A stretch of DNA of 57,583 nucleotides from an uncultured Mailhella sp. (GTDB taxonomy: Bacteria > Desulfobacterota > Desulfovibrionia > Desulfovibrionales > Desulfovibrionaceae): the NCBI GenBank assembly GCA_944322635.1, contig CALUPL010000108.1:1-57583 (forward strand). Reading direction: 5' to 3'. Every line of letters starts with the position of its first letter. The first letter of the stretch is position 1. The position numbers and the translations under genes were made by a program. The notes beneath the pieces were generated by a model. The model saw only the letters and a program-made list of their open reading frames with translations, searched no databases and had not been told where the DNA came from. Below are positions 8,533-17,495 of the stretch, piece after piece.

Positions 8533-11283
8533 TCATTTTTCAGGAAGTCGCATAACAGCCTCCGGCCCGGACCAGGTCACGGTCATGCCGCCAAGCATGG
8601 TGGTGCTGTAAAGGGGAATATTCCGCTCCGCCATTTCCTCACGTACTTTTCTGCTGGGAAAACCGTAGTGATTATAGGAAGCCGCCGAAGCAAGCACTGC
8701 CTCAGGAGATACGGCGTCATAAAACTTTTTCTGAAAGCTGGAGGCCGCTCCGTGATGAGGCAGAACAAGAATTTGCGCTCTCAAATCCTGCCCGCTCTTC
8801 ACAAGACGCTTCAGAGCGGAAGAGGTCATGTCTCCGCACAAAAGCGCCAGCGGTCTGTCCCCCATCATCAGTCTGAAGGAAAGTGAGGCATCGTTGCCGG
8901 ACACCTTCCTTTCCGCATGTAACGGACGAAGCAGCTCCTCGTCCGGCCACACGACTTCAAGTCGAACATCGCTGGCCAGAAAAAGCCTGTCTCCACGCTT
9001 TAACACCTTTTCGGGAATGCCCCTTCGCCGGGCAATCTCACGCAGCGCTCTGCCGTCGGCAGAGTCGTCCTCGGCCGAAAAGGCCGACCAGTAAAGACCT
9101 CTCACCTCAAAGTGGTCCAGAATCCAGCGCAGTCCCCTTGCGTGGTCCATGTCCGTATGCGTCACGATCACGGCGTCAAGGCGCGGCATTCTACGATGCG
9201 TCAACGCAGGTGCAAGCACACTGCGCCCGACATCGAAAAAGGGCGACGCACTGCCGCCGCCGTCCACAAGAATCCGTGCTTCCGGACTTTCCAAAAGCAC
9301 GGCCTGCCCCTGTCCCACGTCGAACATGGTCAGAGAAACACGCCTCTGCTCCTCGGCAAGCCGATCGTCCATCCACACGGGCATCTGGCCGAGCGGCATC
9401 AGCAGCATTCCCGCAAGCAGAAGCCTTCGCGTTGTCGTCCCCGCAGGACAAGCACAGACTTTTGCTCCGGCCAGCAGCATGGCTCCCACAAACAACGCCC
9501 CGTACCCCAGCGCCGTCAGCGATGAAGGCCGAAAACATTGAACAAGAGGAAGCCAGCCGGCCTCGTCCATGCGAGAAAGCATATCGATCATGACATCGGC
9601 GGGCCATGCCGCAACGGCAAAAAACAGCTCCGAAAAGAAAGGCCCGAAAAGCATCAGCACAAGCAGTCCGAGCGCTGAGGCAGGCAAGGTGATGAAGGTC
9701 AGAGGAGGCAGCCACACAAGGTTCATCCACACGTTCAGGCTCACCACGCCGAACACGGATATCAATATCGGAAGCACGGCCATTTGCGCGACAAATGAAA
9801 GAAGAAGCATGGTGCCCGCCCAACGAACGCAGGCATATGCCGCACGGCGCGGAAAAGAACTCCAGGTGCGCTCATGTCTTTTTGCCGGCGGAAAACGCTT
9901 TCGGAGAGCCGATGCCAGCGGCATGGAGAGCAGTATGCCGGTCACGGCCAGAACGGAAAGTTGTGCGGAAAGGTCGAAGGTAACCTTGGGCCATCCCAAA
10001 AACAGCAGCAAAGCAGCAGCAAAAAGCGCATCCAGCGGAGCCACGCTCCGGCGCAGACACACAAACACGGCACCTGCCAGCATCATGCATGCCGCCCGGA
10101 CAAGGGAAAGCGGTGCACCTCCGAGAAAAAGATAGAACAGGGCGAACGGCATACCCGCAGACACGACAAGCACTCTGCGCGGCCTGAAAAGAAAAAGATC
10201 ACGCATGCACAGGGAAAGCAGAAACACGGCCGTTCCCCCGGCCATGGCCGCAAGCGCCAGGTGCTGACCGGACAGGGCAAGAGAATGGACAAGGCCCGCC
10301 CGTGTGAAAAGATCCACGGTTTCCGGTGTAAGCACGGAACGATCGCCGAAAAGAAGTGCCAGAATCATGGCTCTTCCCTGAGAGCAGGCAAGCGAGCTTT
10401 CCCCTCCCCACGCCCCGCGGCTCCGGTTCTCGCCCACCTTTTCCCCGTCGCCCTCCAGGGCTTCTTCCAGAATGCCGCGCCATTTCTCCCGAATCGACGA
10501 GAGCCAAAACAGCCAGCCTTCCCCCCTGGAGAACTCAAGAAACACCGGTCCCGTCCGAGTTCTGTTCACCCGCGCATTATGCCAGACGTCGCGGTCCGCC
10601 CAGTACCCGCCGAAATCGGACGTACCAGGATTGACGCTGCCCACGGTAGGATACAGCCGCATGAGCGCACGCACGTTCTCACCGGCAACCGGTCTGCCGC
10701 AGCGTTCCAAGTCGTCTGCATACAGCGTCATGCTCACAAGGCCGGGAACGGGCGAGATCTCATCTTCCACAACGGAACCGGGATAGCCCTTTCTGCCTCC
10801 GGACAGTCCGATATCCGCCTTGCAGGCCAGAGCCTTGCGCACCTGTTTGTCCACTGCCTCCGGTAAAGGCGGCACATGCTTCAAAGGTCGCACGTTCTCA
10901 AGCAGTACCCGAACACGTCCGCCGGGAAGTCCCGCAACAGAAGCAACCTGCCCCTCAACAAGAACGCTCCTTCGCGGCACCGACGCCCAAGAAGGACAGT
11001 CCGGAGCGTTTGGCGAGGCCAGAAAGGATGTCCCCAGCCCGAGCAGAAAGAAAAATCCCAGCAGTACCGTCCGGCGAACGCCGATTTTTCCGGAAACTGC
11101 CATCAACAGCACAAAAAAGGCCGTTCCGAGCACGGCATCACGCAACGTCACGGCACCGGCCAGAACGGCAAGAATCAGTCGTTGACGAAAGAGAAGCGAC
11201 GGCAGTTCCGACACGCCCGACATGACAACACCCGAAGATCCGACCGCGGCCGGATATGCTCCGGCACTCTCGGTTAATGACAC
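8533..11283 (-). CDS. comEC: ComEC/Rec2 DNA-uptake channel protein
   Basis: Inner-membrane channel for single-stranded DNA during natural transformation. The protein of up to 916 residues has an N-terminal hydrophobic region with an OB-like insert, a central competence domain with many membrane segments (GLVHSLALSGQHLALAAMAGG is the hallmark), and a C-terminal metallo-beta-lactamase-like domain with VIVTHTDMDHARGL near residue 705, predicted to act as nuclease. The start is uncertain: GTG at 11283 gives 916 residues, ATG at 11223 gives 896, and neither has a strong ribosome site. The domain set is complete and the frame is unbroken. A second competence gene, comM, lies about 6 kb away. Confidence 0.92.
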   Translation of the reverse strand: MSLTESAGAYPAAVGSSGVVMSGVSELPSLLFRQRLILAVLAGAVTLRDAVLGTAFFVLLMAVSGKIGVRRTVLLGFFFLLGLGTSFLASPNAPDCPSWASVPRRSVLVEGQVASVAGLPGGRVRVLLENVRPLKHVPPLPEAVDKQVRKALACKADIGLSGGRKGYPGSVVEDEISPVPGLVSMTLYADDLERCGRPVAGENVRALMRLYPTVGSVNPGTSDFGGYWADRDVWHNARVNRTRTGPVFLEFSRGEGWLFWLSSIREKWRGILEEALEGDGEKVGENRSRGAWGGESSLACSQGRAMILALLFGDRSVLTPETVDLFTRAGLVHSLALSGQHLALAAMAGGTAVFLLSLCMRDLFLFRPRRVLVVSAGMPFALFYLFLGGAPLSLVRAACMMLAGAVFVCLRRSVAPLDALFAAALLLFLGWPKVTFDLSAQLSVLAVTGILLSMPLASALRKRFPPAKRHERTWSSFPRRAAYACVRWAGTMLLLSFVAQMAVLPILISVFGVVSLNVWMNLVWLPPLTFITLPASALGLLVLMLFGPFFSELFFAVAAWPADVMIDMLSRMDEAGWLPLVQCFRPSSLTALGYGALFVGAMLLAGAKVCACPAGTTTRRLLLAGMLLMPLGQMPVWMDDRLAEEQRRVSLTMFDVGQGQAVLLESPEARILVDGGGSASPFFDVGRSVLAPALTHRRMPRLDAVIVTHTDMDHARGLRWILDHFEVRGLYWSAFSAEDDSADGRALREIARRRGIPEKVLKRGDRLFLASDVRLEVVWPDEELLRPLHAERKVSGNDASLSFRLMMGDRPLALLCGDMTSSALKRLVKSGQDLRAQILVLPHHGAASSFQKKFYDAVSPEAVLASAASYNHYGFPSRKVREEMAERNIPLYSTTMLGGMTVTWSGPEAVMRLPEK

Positions 11284-11410
11284 GGCCTGCGGCAGGCATA
11301 GAACCTCAATCTTCCGTCTCTTCTTGCGCGCTTTTTCCGGATGCGCATGAAAAACGGATTCTTCCTGCCCCGCCCGAGGCTCTCCCCCACTGTTCTTTAC
11401 TCAGTCTCCC

Positions 11411-11448
11411 GGAGCATGAAGGCAGCTCTCCTGCCGCCTTCACGCTCC
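11411..11448. repeat. Imperfect hairpin between murA and comEC
   Basis: GGAGCATGAAGGC on the left and GCCTTCACGCTCC on the right pair with one mismatch around a CT-rich loop. There is no T run in the minus-strand direction, so this is either a weak terminator or an RNA-stabilising hairpin after murA. Confidence 0.4.
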
Positions 11449-11460
11449 GAAAAAAGACAA

Positions 11461-12723
11461 TCAGTCGGCTTCCTTCACTCGGCGGATGCGTGCGCCCACA
11501 GCCGCGAGCTTTGCTTCGAGGTGCTCATATCCTCTGTCCACATGGTAGATGCGCTGCACCCGCGTTTCGCCCTCCGCCGCAAGTCCGGCCAGCACCAGTG
11601 CCGCTCCGGCGCGCAGATCAGAGGCCATGACGGGCGCCCCGGTGAGCCTGCGGCCTCCTCTCACCATGGCGGAAGAGCCCGTCACATGAATATCCGCCCC
11701 CATGCGCACAAGTTCCTGCACGTGCATGAAACGGTTTTCGAAAATATTTTCCTCCACGAGTCCTGAGCCCTGGGCACAGCACATGAGCACCATGAACTGC
11801 GCCTGCATGTCCGTAGGAAATCCGGGATGCGGACGGGTGCTGATATCAACGCCGGTCAGTCCCTTTTCTCCCGTGCAGGCAAGTACGCCTTCCGGCGTTT
11901 CCTCTATGACCATGCCCGCGGCACGAAGCTTATCCACCACGGCGGACATGTCGCTGACGGGGCAGTTTTTCAAAAGAAGCCGACCTCCGGTCACACCGGC
12001 GGCAATAAGGAACGTTCCCGCCTCTATGCGGTCGGGCATGACGGTATAGGAGCAGCCGTGCAGTCTTTCCACTCCCTGCACGCGGATTATGGTCGTTCCC
12101 TGTCCTTCAATACGAGCTCCGCATTTAATAAGAAAATTGGCCAGATCCACTATTTCCGGCTCGCGGGCCGCATTTTCAAGAACGGTCTCACCGCGGGCAA
12201 GGCAGGCCGCCATGAGCAGGTTTTCCGTACCGCCCACGGTAGGCATGTCGAAACGGATATGCGCTCCCCTGAGTCCATCGGGACAATGTCCGTGAATATA
12301 GCCGTTTTCCAGGTCGAAAACCGCACCCATCTTTTCCAGAGCGGACAAATGCTGATCCACGGGACGCGCGCCTATGGCACAGCCGCCGGGCAGAGAAACC
12401 TTGGCCTCTCCGAGACGGGCCAGAAGAGGCCCCAGACAAAGCACGGAAGCACGCATGGTCTTCACGAGGTCATACGGAGCCTCCTTGCCGAGCTTTCCGT
12501 TTTTCACACGTACCACGCCGTTTTCCAGAGAAGCCTCTTTCCCCAGAATGTTGAGGAGCTTAATGGTCGTATGAATATCCCGCAGGTCAGGCACGTTGTC
12601 GTAGCAGACCTCATCATCCACGGCAATGGATGCCATGAGTATGGGAAGCGCGGCATTCTTGGATCCGCTGATTTCAATGACGCCCCGGAGCGGCACTCCG
12701 CCCTCTATAATGAAACTGTCCAA
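11461..12723 (-). CDS. murA: UDP-N-acetylglucosamine 1-carboxyvinyltransferase
   Basis: First committed enzyme of peptidoglycan synthesis, transferring enolpyruvate from PEP to UDP-GlcNAc in the cytoplasm. I choose a TTG start at 12723: it follows a perfect GGAGG five bases upstream and begins [20 protein letters not shown], the normal MurA N-terminus. This gives 420 residues. Another TTG at 12747 lacks a ribosome site. In this numbering K22 (SGSKNA) and the catalytic, fosfomycin-target C115 ([13 protein letters not shown]) fall at the positions known from E. coli. The protein is complete. The gene diverges from tRNA-His and is followed on the same strand by comEC after 177 bases. Confidence 0.96.
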   Translation of the reverse strand: MDSFIIEGGVPLRGVIEISGSKNAALPILMASIAVDDEVCYDNVPDLRDIHTTIKLLNILGKEASLENGVVRVKNGKLGKEAPYDLVKTMRASVLCLGPLLARLGEAKVSLPGGCAIGARPVDQHLSALEKMGAVFDLENGYIHGHCPDGLRGAHIRFDMPTVGGTENLLMAACLARGETVLENAAREPEIVDLANFLIKCGARIEGQGTTIIRVQGVERLHGCSYTVMPDRIEAGTFLIAAGVTGGRLLLKNCPVSDMSAVVDKLRAAGMVIEETPEGVLACTGEKGLTGVDISTRPHPGFPTDMQAQFMVLMCCAQGSGLVEENIFENRFMHVQELVRMGADIHVTGSSAMVRGGRRLTGAPVMASDLRAGAALVLAGLAAEGETRVQRIYHVDRGYEHLEAKLAAVGARIRRVKEAD

Positions 12724-12755
12724 ACTCTTCCTCCGAAGGGTTGCCAAAAAAACGC

Positions 12756-12784
12756 TTGACTATTTTCCGGCAATTGAATAATAA
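12756..12784 (+). promoter_or_regulatory. Promoter of tRNA-His
   Basis: TTGACT at 12756-12761, a 17-base spacer and TAATAA at 12779-12784. Transcription would begin only a few bases before the tRNA, as is usual for a short leader. Confidence 0.55.
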
Positions 12785-12796
12785 CTCTTTCTGCAC

Positions 12797-12873
12797 GGCG
12801 AATATAGCTCAGTTGGCAGAGCACCTGGTTGTGGCCCAGGGGGTCGCAGGTTCAAACCCTGTTATTCGCCCCA
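12797..12873 (+). tRNA. tRNA-His (GTG anticodon)
   Basis: A complete cloverleaf. GCGAATA (12798-12804) pairs with TATTCGC, and an extra encoded G at 12797 stands at position -1 opposite the discriminator C, the hallmark of bacterial tRNA-His. The D arm is AGCTCAGTTGGCAGAGC, the anticodon loop reads TTGTGGC (anticodon GTG), the T arm contains GGTTCAAACC, and the 3' CCA is encoded. Confidence 0.98.
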
Positions 12874-12879
12874 TATTTC

Positions 12880-12905
12880 GCCCCGATTCCATCGGGGCTT
12901 TTTTT
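12880..12905 (+). terminator. Intrinsic terminator after tRNA-His
   Basis: Stem GCCCCGAT (12880-12887) and ATCGGGGC (12891-12898), a 3-base loop, then seven Ts, seven bases after the tRNA. Confidence 0.9.
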
Positions 12906-13001
12906 ATGCCCGGCGTACTGTTTCCATGTTCGCTCATGATCCTTACCGCATAAGAAACGGGCCTGAAAACGCGTGCATCTCCGCAGCGTTCCCTGCCCAG
13001 C

Positions 13002-13038
13002 AAAAGGCGTTCTCTTCGAAAGAAAAGAACGCTTTTTT
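13002..13038. terminator. Bidirectional terminator at the 3' side of xth
   Basis: GCGTTCT (13007-13013) pairs with AGAACGC (13026-13032). A run of A lies on the left and six Ts on the right, so it can act for xth on the minus strand and for readthrough on plus. Confidence 0.65.
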
Positions 13039-13073
13039 GATTTCTGCGGCCGCAGAATGCAGCCGCCATGCCT

Positions 13074-13865
13074 TTACAGCTCCAGGGCAAGCCCAACGGG
13101 ACAATGATCGGAGCCGTACACATCGTTTTCTATCCATGCATCCCGAACGTTGTTCCGAAGCTCGGACGAAACAAAAAAATAATCCAGCCGCCACCCTACG
13201 TTGCGCTCACGTGCACGGGTCTTGTACGACCACCAGGTATAGGCTCCGGCCTCATCGCCGTGCACGAGCCGAAAGGTATCCACATAACCGGCCTGAACGA
13301 AGCCGTCCATCCACGCACGCTCCTCGGGAAGGAAACCGGTGTTGCATTCGTTGTCCCTGGGTCTCGCCAGATCAATGTCCCTGTGGGAGATGTTGAAGTC
13401 GCCGCAGACGACTATGGGCTTGTCCTGCCTCAGCTCTTCCGCATAGTCCAGAAAGGCATTGAAAAAGCCCATCTTATAAGGAACCCGGCGGAACACGCCC
13501 TTTGAAATTTCCTCTCCCCCGTTGGGAAAGTAAATATTGAAGAAGTGCAGCTCGGGAAACTCCAGATGAAGCACGCGGCCTTCCCCATGATAGTCGGGAT
13601 CTGGAAGTTCATGCTCCACGTTGACGGGCTGCCTGCGGCTGAACACAGCCACGCCGGAATATCCTTTTTTTACCGTAGAGGCGGACCACCAGGAATGCCA
13701 GCCTTCCGGTTCTCTCTGAGACTCCGGAATCTGCTCCGGGGATGCCTTGGTTTCCTGAAGTCCCACAACGTCGGCCTGAGTTCTGGAAAACCATTCCCAG
13801 TCCGACTTCTTGCTTACGGCGCGGAAGCCGTTGACATTCCACGATACAAAACGCATGAGTGACAT
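13074..13865 (-). CDS. xth: Exodeoxyribonuclease III / AP endonuclease
   Basis: DNA-repair enzyme that incises at abasic sites and digests the 3' strand of duplex DNA. The 263-residue protein shows the exonuclease-endonuclease-phosphatase fold motifs in order: RFVSWNVNGFRA, VGLQETKASPEQ (metal-binding Glu), CGDFNISHRDIDLARP (catalytic Asp/Asn), and the C-terminal WRLDYFFVSSEL and YGSDHCPVGLAL (catalytic Asp-His). The ATG at 13865 is used; the ATG at 13856, starting MRFVSW, is an equally family-like start. The gene stands alone with its own terminator. Confidence 0.94.
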   Translation of the reverse strand: MSLMRFVSWNVNGFRAVSKKSDWEWFSRTQADVVGLQETKASPEQIPESQREPEGWHSWWSASTVKKGYSGVAVFSRRQPVNVEHELPDPDYHGEGRVLHLEFPELHFFNIYFPNGGEEISKGVFRRVPYKMGFFNAFLDYAEELRQDKPIVVCGDFNISHRDIDLARPRDNECNTGFLPEERAWMDGFVQAGYVDTFRLVHGDEAGAYTWWSYKTRARERNVGWRLDYFFVSSELRNNVRDAWIENDVYGSDHCPVGLALEL

Positions 13866-14162
13866 AGTATCCGTCCTTCTTTCGTTGGGAGAATCTACGC
13901 GACAACTCCTGTAATCTCAAGAAAAAAAGCCGCCGGACATTATTGTCCCGCTGCAAAGGCCGCCCGTTTCCCGCCCCGATCAACCTCGTCCGAGGCAAAA
14001 GGTCCCCCAAAAAGAACGCTCCAAAAAACGGAGACGGGAGAATCAAATCACGATGCGTCTGATGTAAAGATTCCGGCCACGACGGAGCCTCGTGCCAGAC
14101 GGCTCTTTTCATTCCGGATCTTTCACCGGTTCTGCCGCACGGAATGTCGACTTTCGACCATG
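13866..14162. other. Intergenic region upstream of xth
   Basis: No gene or RNA recognised. It should contain the xth promoter, but no convincing boxes were found. Confidence 0.4.
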
Positions 14163-14190
14163 AAAAAGGCAGGTTCCAAGAACCTGCCTT
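14163..14190 (-). terminator. Terminator after the HU/IHF gene
   Basis: Perfect 11-bp stem: AAGGCAGGTTC with GAACCTGCCTT around a 3-base loop. Five As on the left become a T run on the minus strand. Confidence 0.85.
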
Positions 14191-14219
14191 CCAATCAGAT
14201 TAAAATGCCGGAGATATCG

Positions 14220-14495
14220 CTAATCGTTGAGGAATTCCTTAAGTTCCTTACCGGCCCGGAAAAAGGGAAGCCGCTTCGGGCTGACTTCCACGCGGTCTCC
14301 GGTACGGGGGTTGCGCCCGGCATAGGAACCGTATTCTTTAACCTTGAAACTGCCGAAACCGCGGATCTCCACACGATCGCCCGCAAGAAGAGCTTCCTTC
14401 ATGCAGTCCACGAAAGTATTGACCACAAGGGTGGCTTCATCCAGCGACACATTGGACTGTTCGGCAAGATTCTTGATCAGTTCACTCTTGTTCAT
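14220..14495 (-). CDS. HU/IHF-family DNA-bending protein
   Basis: A 91-residue nucleoid protein of the HU/IHF fold. It binds as a dimer and bends DNA through the beta-arm, whose tip is visible as GRNPRTG with the intercalating proline. The N-terminal helices begin NKSELIKNLAEQSNVSLDEATLVVNTFVD, and the core has VEIRGFGSFKVKEYG. The mix of features (GFGSF, GRNPRTGDRVEV, PFFRAGKELKEFLN) is close to IHF subunits, but HU cannot be excluded. The gene lies 145 bases after prfB with its own likely promoter and a strong terminator, so it is probably expressed apart from the lptD-prfB cluster. Confidence 0.92.
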   Translation of the reverse strand: MNKSELIKNLAEQSNVSLDEATLVVNTFVDCMKEALLAGDRVEIRGFGSFKVKEYGSYAGRNPRTGDRVEVSPKRLPFFRAGKELKEFLND

Positions 14496-14597
14496 GACAT
14501 CTCCGTCATACGGTATTAACCTGCCCTGCCGGCAGGGAGAAGGATTATTGTGCGCGGGGACTCACCCCTGAAAGCTCACTTCGTGTCAAGTAAGACA

Positions 14598-14626
14598 TCT
14601 ATAACCCTAAATCCGTTGCCTTGCAA
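14598..14626 (-). promoter_or_regulatory. Promoter of the HU/IHF gene
   Basis: Read on the minus strand: TTGCAA (14626-14621), a 17-base spacer and TATAGA (14603-14598). It lies just after the prfB stop codon. Confidence 0.55.
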
Positions 14627-14640
14627 GGGAAATCGGCCGC

Positions 14641-15754
14641 CTATCCGTGGGTGCGCTCATGCTGCCAGAGAAGATAATCCCTCAGGAAGGAATCAATGCG
14701 GCCGTCGAGCACGGCATCCACGTCTCCGCACTCGGAACCGGTGCGGTGATCCTTCACCAGACGATAGGGCTGAAGCGTGTAGGTGCGAATCTGACTGCCG
14801 AAGGCTATGGCATCCTTTCCGGCGTAATCGGCCTGTCGTGCAGCATCGCGCTTGCTCTGTTCCAGAGCGTACAGACGGGCCTTGAGCACTCGCATGGCGC
14901 TTTCTCTGTTGCTCTGCTGGGAACGCTCGTTCTGACACTGCGCCACGATGCCGGTGGGAATGTGCGTGATGCGCACGGCCGACTCGGTCTTGTTGACGTG
15001 CTGACCGCCTGCGCCGGAAGCACGATACACGTCTATGCGCAGATCGCTTTCCTTTATCTCTATGTTCGAGATCTCACCCGCATCGGGAATGAGATCCACG
15101 GAAGCGAAGGAGGTATGACGCCTGCCGGAAGCATCGTAGGGAGAAATGCGGATAAGACGATGAATGCCCTTTTCGCCCTTGAGAAGACCGTAGGCATTAT
15201 CTCCCTGAAGCCTTATGGTCACGGCCTTGATGCCCGCTTCTTCTCCGGGCAGAAAGTCCACGATCTCAGCCTTGACGTGATGCGATTCGGCCCAGCGCAG
15301 ATACATCCGTTCCAGCATTTCCGCCCAGTCCTGGGCTTCCGTGCCGCCGGCTCCGGGATGAATGTCCAAAAGAGCGTCCATATGATCGGACTCGCCGCTG
15401 AGAAGAACGGTCATTTCCGTTTCCGTCAGCAGCTTTTCCAGAGCGTCGGCCTGCTCGTTCAGCGTTTCCAGAGCATCTTCCTCGCCCTCGGAAACAAAGT
15501 CGAGCCATTCCTCCATTTCATCGTAGCTGGTCTTCAGTTCCCGAAAGCGGGCAACTTCCGCCTCAAGGCGGCTCTTCTCCCGAAGCACGGGCGTAAGCTT
15601 TTCCTGATCGGACCAGGCATCGGGACTGGAGATGATGCCTTCTATTTCCTTAAGTCGCGCCTCCCGCGTGGGCAGGTCAAAGACGCCCCCAGAGGGAATT
15701 GAATTGTTCGGCAAGACTTTGACAGCGGGAACGAAGTTCGGCCAACTGAAGCAT
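14641..15754 (-). CDS. prfB: Peptide chain release factor 2, with programmed +1 frameshift
   Basis: RF2 ends translation at UGA and UAA. The gene is read in two frames. Frame 0 starts at ATG 15754 (after AAAGGA) and encodes MLQLAELRSRCQSLAEQF and then NSLWGRL before a TGA at 15679-15677. Continuing in +1 (CTT T|GAC) gives DLPTREARLKEIEG and 345 residues in all, for a 370-residue protein of normal RF2 length. The shift site has the classic parts: an internal Shine-Dalgarno-like GGGGG (15690-15686), then CGTCTTTGACC. The GGQ peptidyl-hydrolysis motif is in RASGAGGQHVNKTES. The stop-reading tripeptide is SPY (RISPYDASGRRHTSF) where E. coli has SPF. lnt lies 64 bases upstream. Confidence 0.97.
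15677..15691 (-). promoter_or_regulatory. RF2 autoregulatory frameshift site
   Basis: Internal Shine-Dalgarno-like G run followed by CGT CTT TGA C. When RF2 is scarce, ribosomes pause at the in-frame UGA and slip forward from CUU to UUU, so RF2 tunes its own synthesis. This mechanism is established for E. coli prfB; here the sequence elements are seen directly. Confidence 0.95.
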
Positions 15755-15818
15755 GATGATGTCCTTTGTTGCGGTAGGTCCGCCGTAGCGGATTGTGTCG
15801 GAAAAAAATAAAGATGTC

Positions 15819-17495
15819 CTATCTGCGGCCGCGCCGTACGAGCGGCAGACCCAGAAGGAAAAGAAGCACACATCCCGCGGCAGGCAGCCACGGATGAAGA
15901 TAAAAGTAAGGCGTATGTCCACGCAAGGCAAGCGCCGTGCCCGTAAGACTGCCGGCGACGAAAAGGGAGTGTCCGTTCTCTTTCGAGCCCATGGCGTGAA
16001 TGCCTCCCAGAGGATCCAGAACGGCCGTTATGCCGCTGTTCGTGGCGCGCACCACATAACGCCCCTCCTCCACCGCACGCATGAGCGAAAGCTGAAGATG
16101 CTGCATGGGAGCGGATGTGTAGTCGTACCAGGCATCGTTGCTGATGTTCAGCAGAAGTTCGGCGCCGTCCGCCACTCTCTTTCTGGCCAGCTCGGGGAAA
16201 ATGGCCTCATAGCAGATGAGCATGCCCATGTCCAGCCTGCCCCTGTCTGCAAGAGACAGCGGAAAAAGCGTTTCCTGCGTACCCGGCTCGAATCCGCCGA
16301 GGCCCTGAAGCAGATTCTGAAATATGTCCCAGTCCAGGACGGGAGGCAGATATTCGCCGAAAGGAACAAGATGCTCCTTGTCGTAATGTCCGCCGTCGCC
16401 TTCCGGGGTCAGCAGAAAGGCCCGGTTGTACAGAAGCGTTTTTCCTTCGACGGAACGTTCCACGCCGGGCGCGCCGAAAAGAAGCGGAATGCCGAGTTCC
16501 CGAACGAAAATTCGAAGCTCCGAGGCAAGAGCACCGGAGGGATAGGCAAAGGGCATGGCGGTTTCCGGCCAGAGAAGAACATCGGGAAGCGCAGGCGCAA
16601 GCGTGGCATCGCCGGAAACATCCGAGCGCCCCATGAATGAGGACAGAACTTCCGCCTTCGGTCTTGGCGAAGCCGCACCGGCAAGAGCTTCAACATTGCC
16701 CCGCACGCCGTCGATGCTGAGTCGAATGTAGCGCGCCAGCGTCTGCTGCTGGTACTGCTTCGACCACTTAACATCCTGTCTGACGCTCCCCTGAACCAGT
16801 GTGAACGTCACGGGCGTGCTCTTTTCGGCAAGCCTGTCCGGCATGACGGAAAGACGCCACGAGCCGAACGCTGCGACGACAACGAGAACGCCCAGAGCGC
16901 AGGCCGTCATCAAGACGCCGCTTCTGCGGGATACCTTCGTCCGAAGAAGCGCAAGTCCTTCGCAGGCCAGGCATGCCGTTGCCGCCAGAAGTCCGGAATA
17001 GCCGTATTCTCCGAGCAGACTCAGAGGCTGAAGGAGAACGGGCCATGCCGCCAGGCCGGAAGAGAGCGTCAGCCAGGAAAAACCGGTGCCGAACCAGCCC
17101 CGGGTCCATTCCAGAAGAAACCACAAAACGCCCGCAAACGCGCAGCGTCTCCAGGGAGAAAAATCCCTGGTCCGAGCCATGATCCAGGAAAAAAAACCGC
17201 CCCACAAGGCTACGTACATGCCGAGCAGAATGGAGCACGGCGCGGCCAGTATCCAGGGAAAGGAACCGTACATGTGAGCGGCTACGGCTATCCAGTACAA
17301 AGCCGCCGCCGCCCCCGGAATGGCCGAACACCAGCCCGTTCGAAAAGGCGAGTCGGTGCGCGAGGCGATAAGAAGCACCGCCGGATAGACCAGCATGACC
17401 AGCGGCAGATGAATCACGGGATTGGGAGTTCCCAGAAAAACGGAGAGCGAACCGGCCGCGGAAAGCAGGGCGCAGGTCCGCAGGGATGTACTCAT
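15819..17495 (-). CDS. lnt: Apolipoprotein N-acyltransferase
   Basis: Inner-membrane enzyme that adds the third acyl chain to the N-terminal Cys of lipoproteins. It has 558 residues: an N-terminal region of several membrane segments (about 1-215) followed by a periplasmic nitrilase-like domain. The catalytic triad can be placed at E311 (LLWPETAMPFAYP), K373 (DKEHLVPFGEYLPP) and C428 (MLICYEAIFPELAR). A final hydrophobic segment and a basic tail (VRRGRR) close the protein. Its ATG overlaps the comM stop codon as ATGA, so translation is coupled within the lptD-comM-lnt cluster. The window contains at least one lipoprotein that would be a substrate. Confidence 0.95.
   Translation of the reverse strand: MSTSLRTCALLSAAGSLSVFLGTPNPVIHLPLVMLVYPAVLLIASRTDSPFRTGWCSAIPGAAAALYWIAVAAHMYGSFPWILAAPCSILLGMYVALWGGFFSWIMARTRDFSPWRRCAFAGVLWFLLEWTRGWFGTGFSWLTLSSGLAAWPVLLQPLSLLGEYGYSGLLAATACLACEGLALLRTKVSRRSGVLMTACALGVLVVVAAFGSWRLSVMPDRLAEKSTPVTFTLVQGSVRQDVKWSKQYQQQTLARYIRLSIDGVRGNVEALAGAASPRPKAEVLSSFMGRSDVSGDATLAPALPDVLLWPETAMPFAYPSGALASELRIFVRELGIPLLFGAPGVERSVEGKTLLYNRAFLLTPEGDGGHYDKEHLVPFGEYLPPVLDWDIFQNLLQGLGGFEPGTQETLFPLSLADRGRLDMGMLICYEAIFPELARKRVADGAELLLNISNDAWYDYTSAPMQHLQLSLMRAVEEGRYVVRATNSGITAVLDPLGGIHAMGSKENGHSLFVAGSLTGTALALRGHTPYFYLHPWLPAAGCVLLFLLGLPLVRRGRR

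Noticed and set aside
9874..10866. 330-codon plus-strand frame opposite comEC
   Set aside because: Lys/Arg/His-rich antisense shadow without family features.
15677..15679. prfB as a broken gene
   Set aside because: The TGA is part of the standard RF2 frameshift site, and both frames are intact on either side.
14647..15702. 351-codon plus-strand frame across prfB
   Set aside because: It is antisense to a certain gene, has no ribosome site, and its composition follows from the opposite strand.
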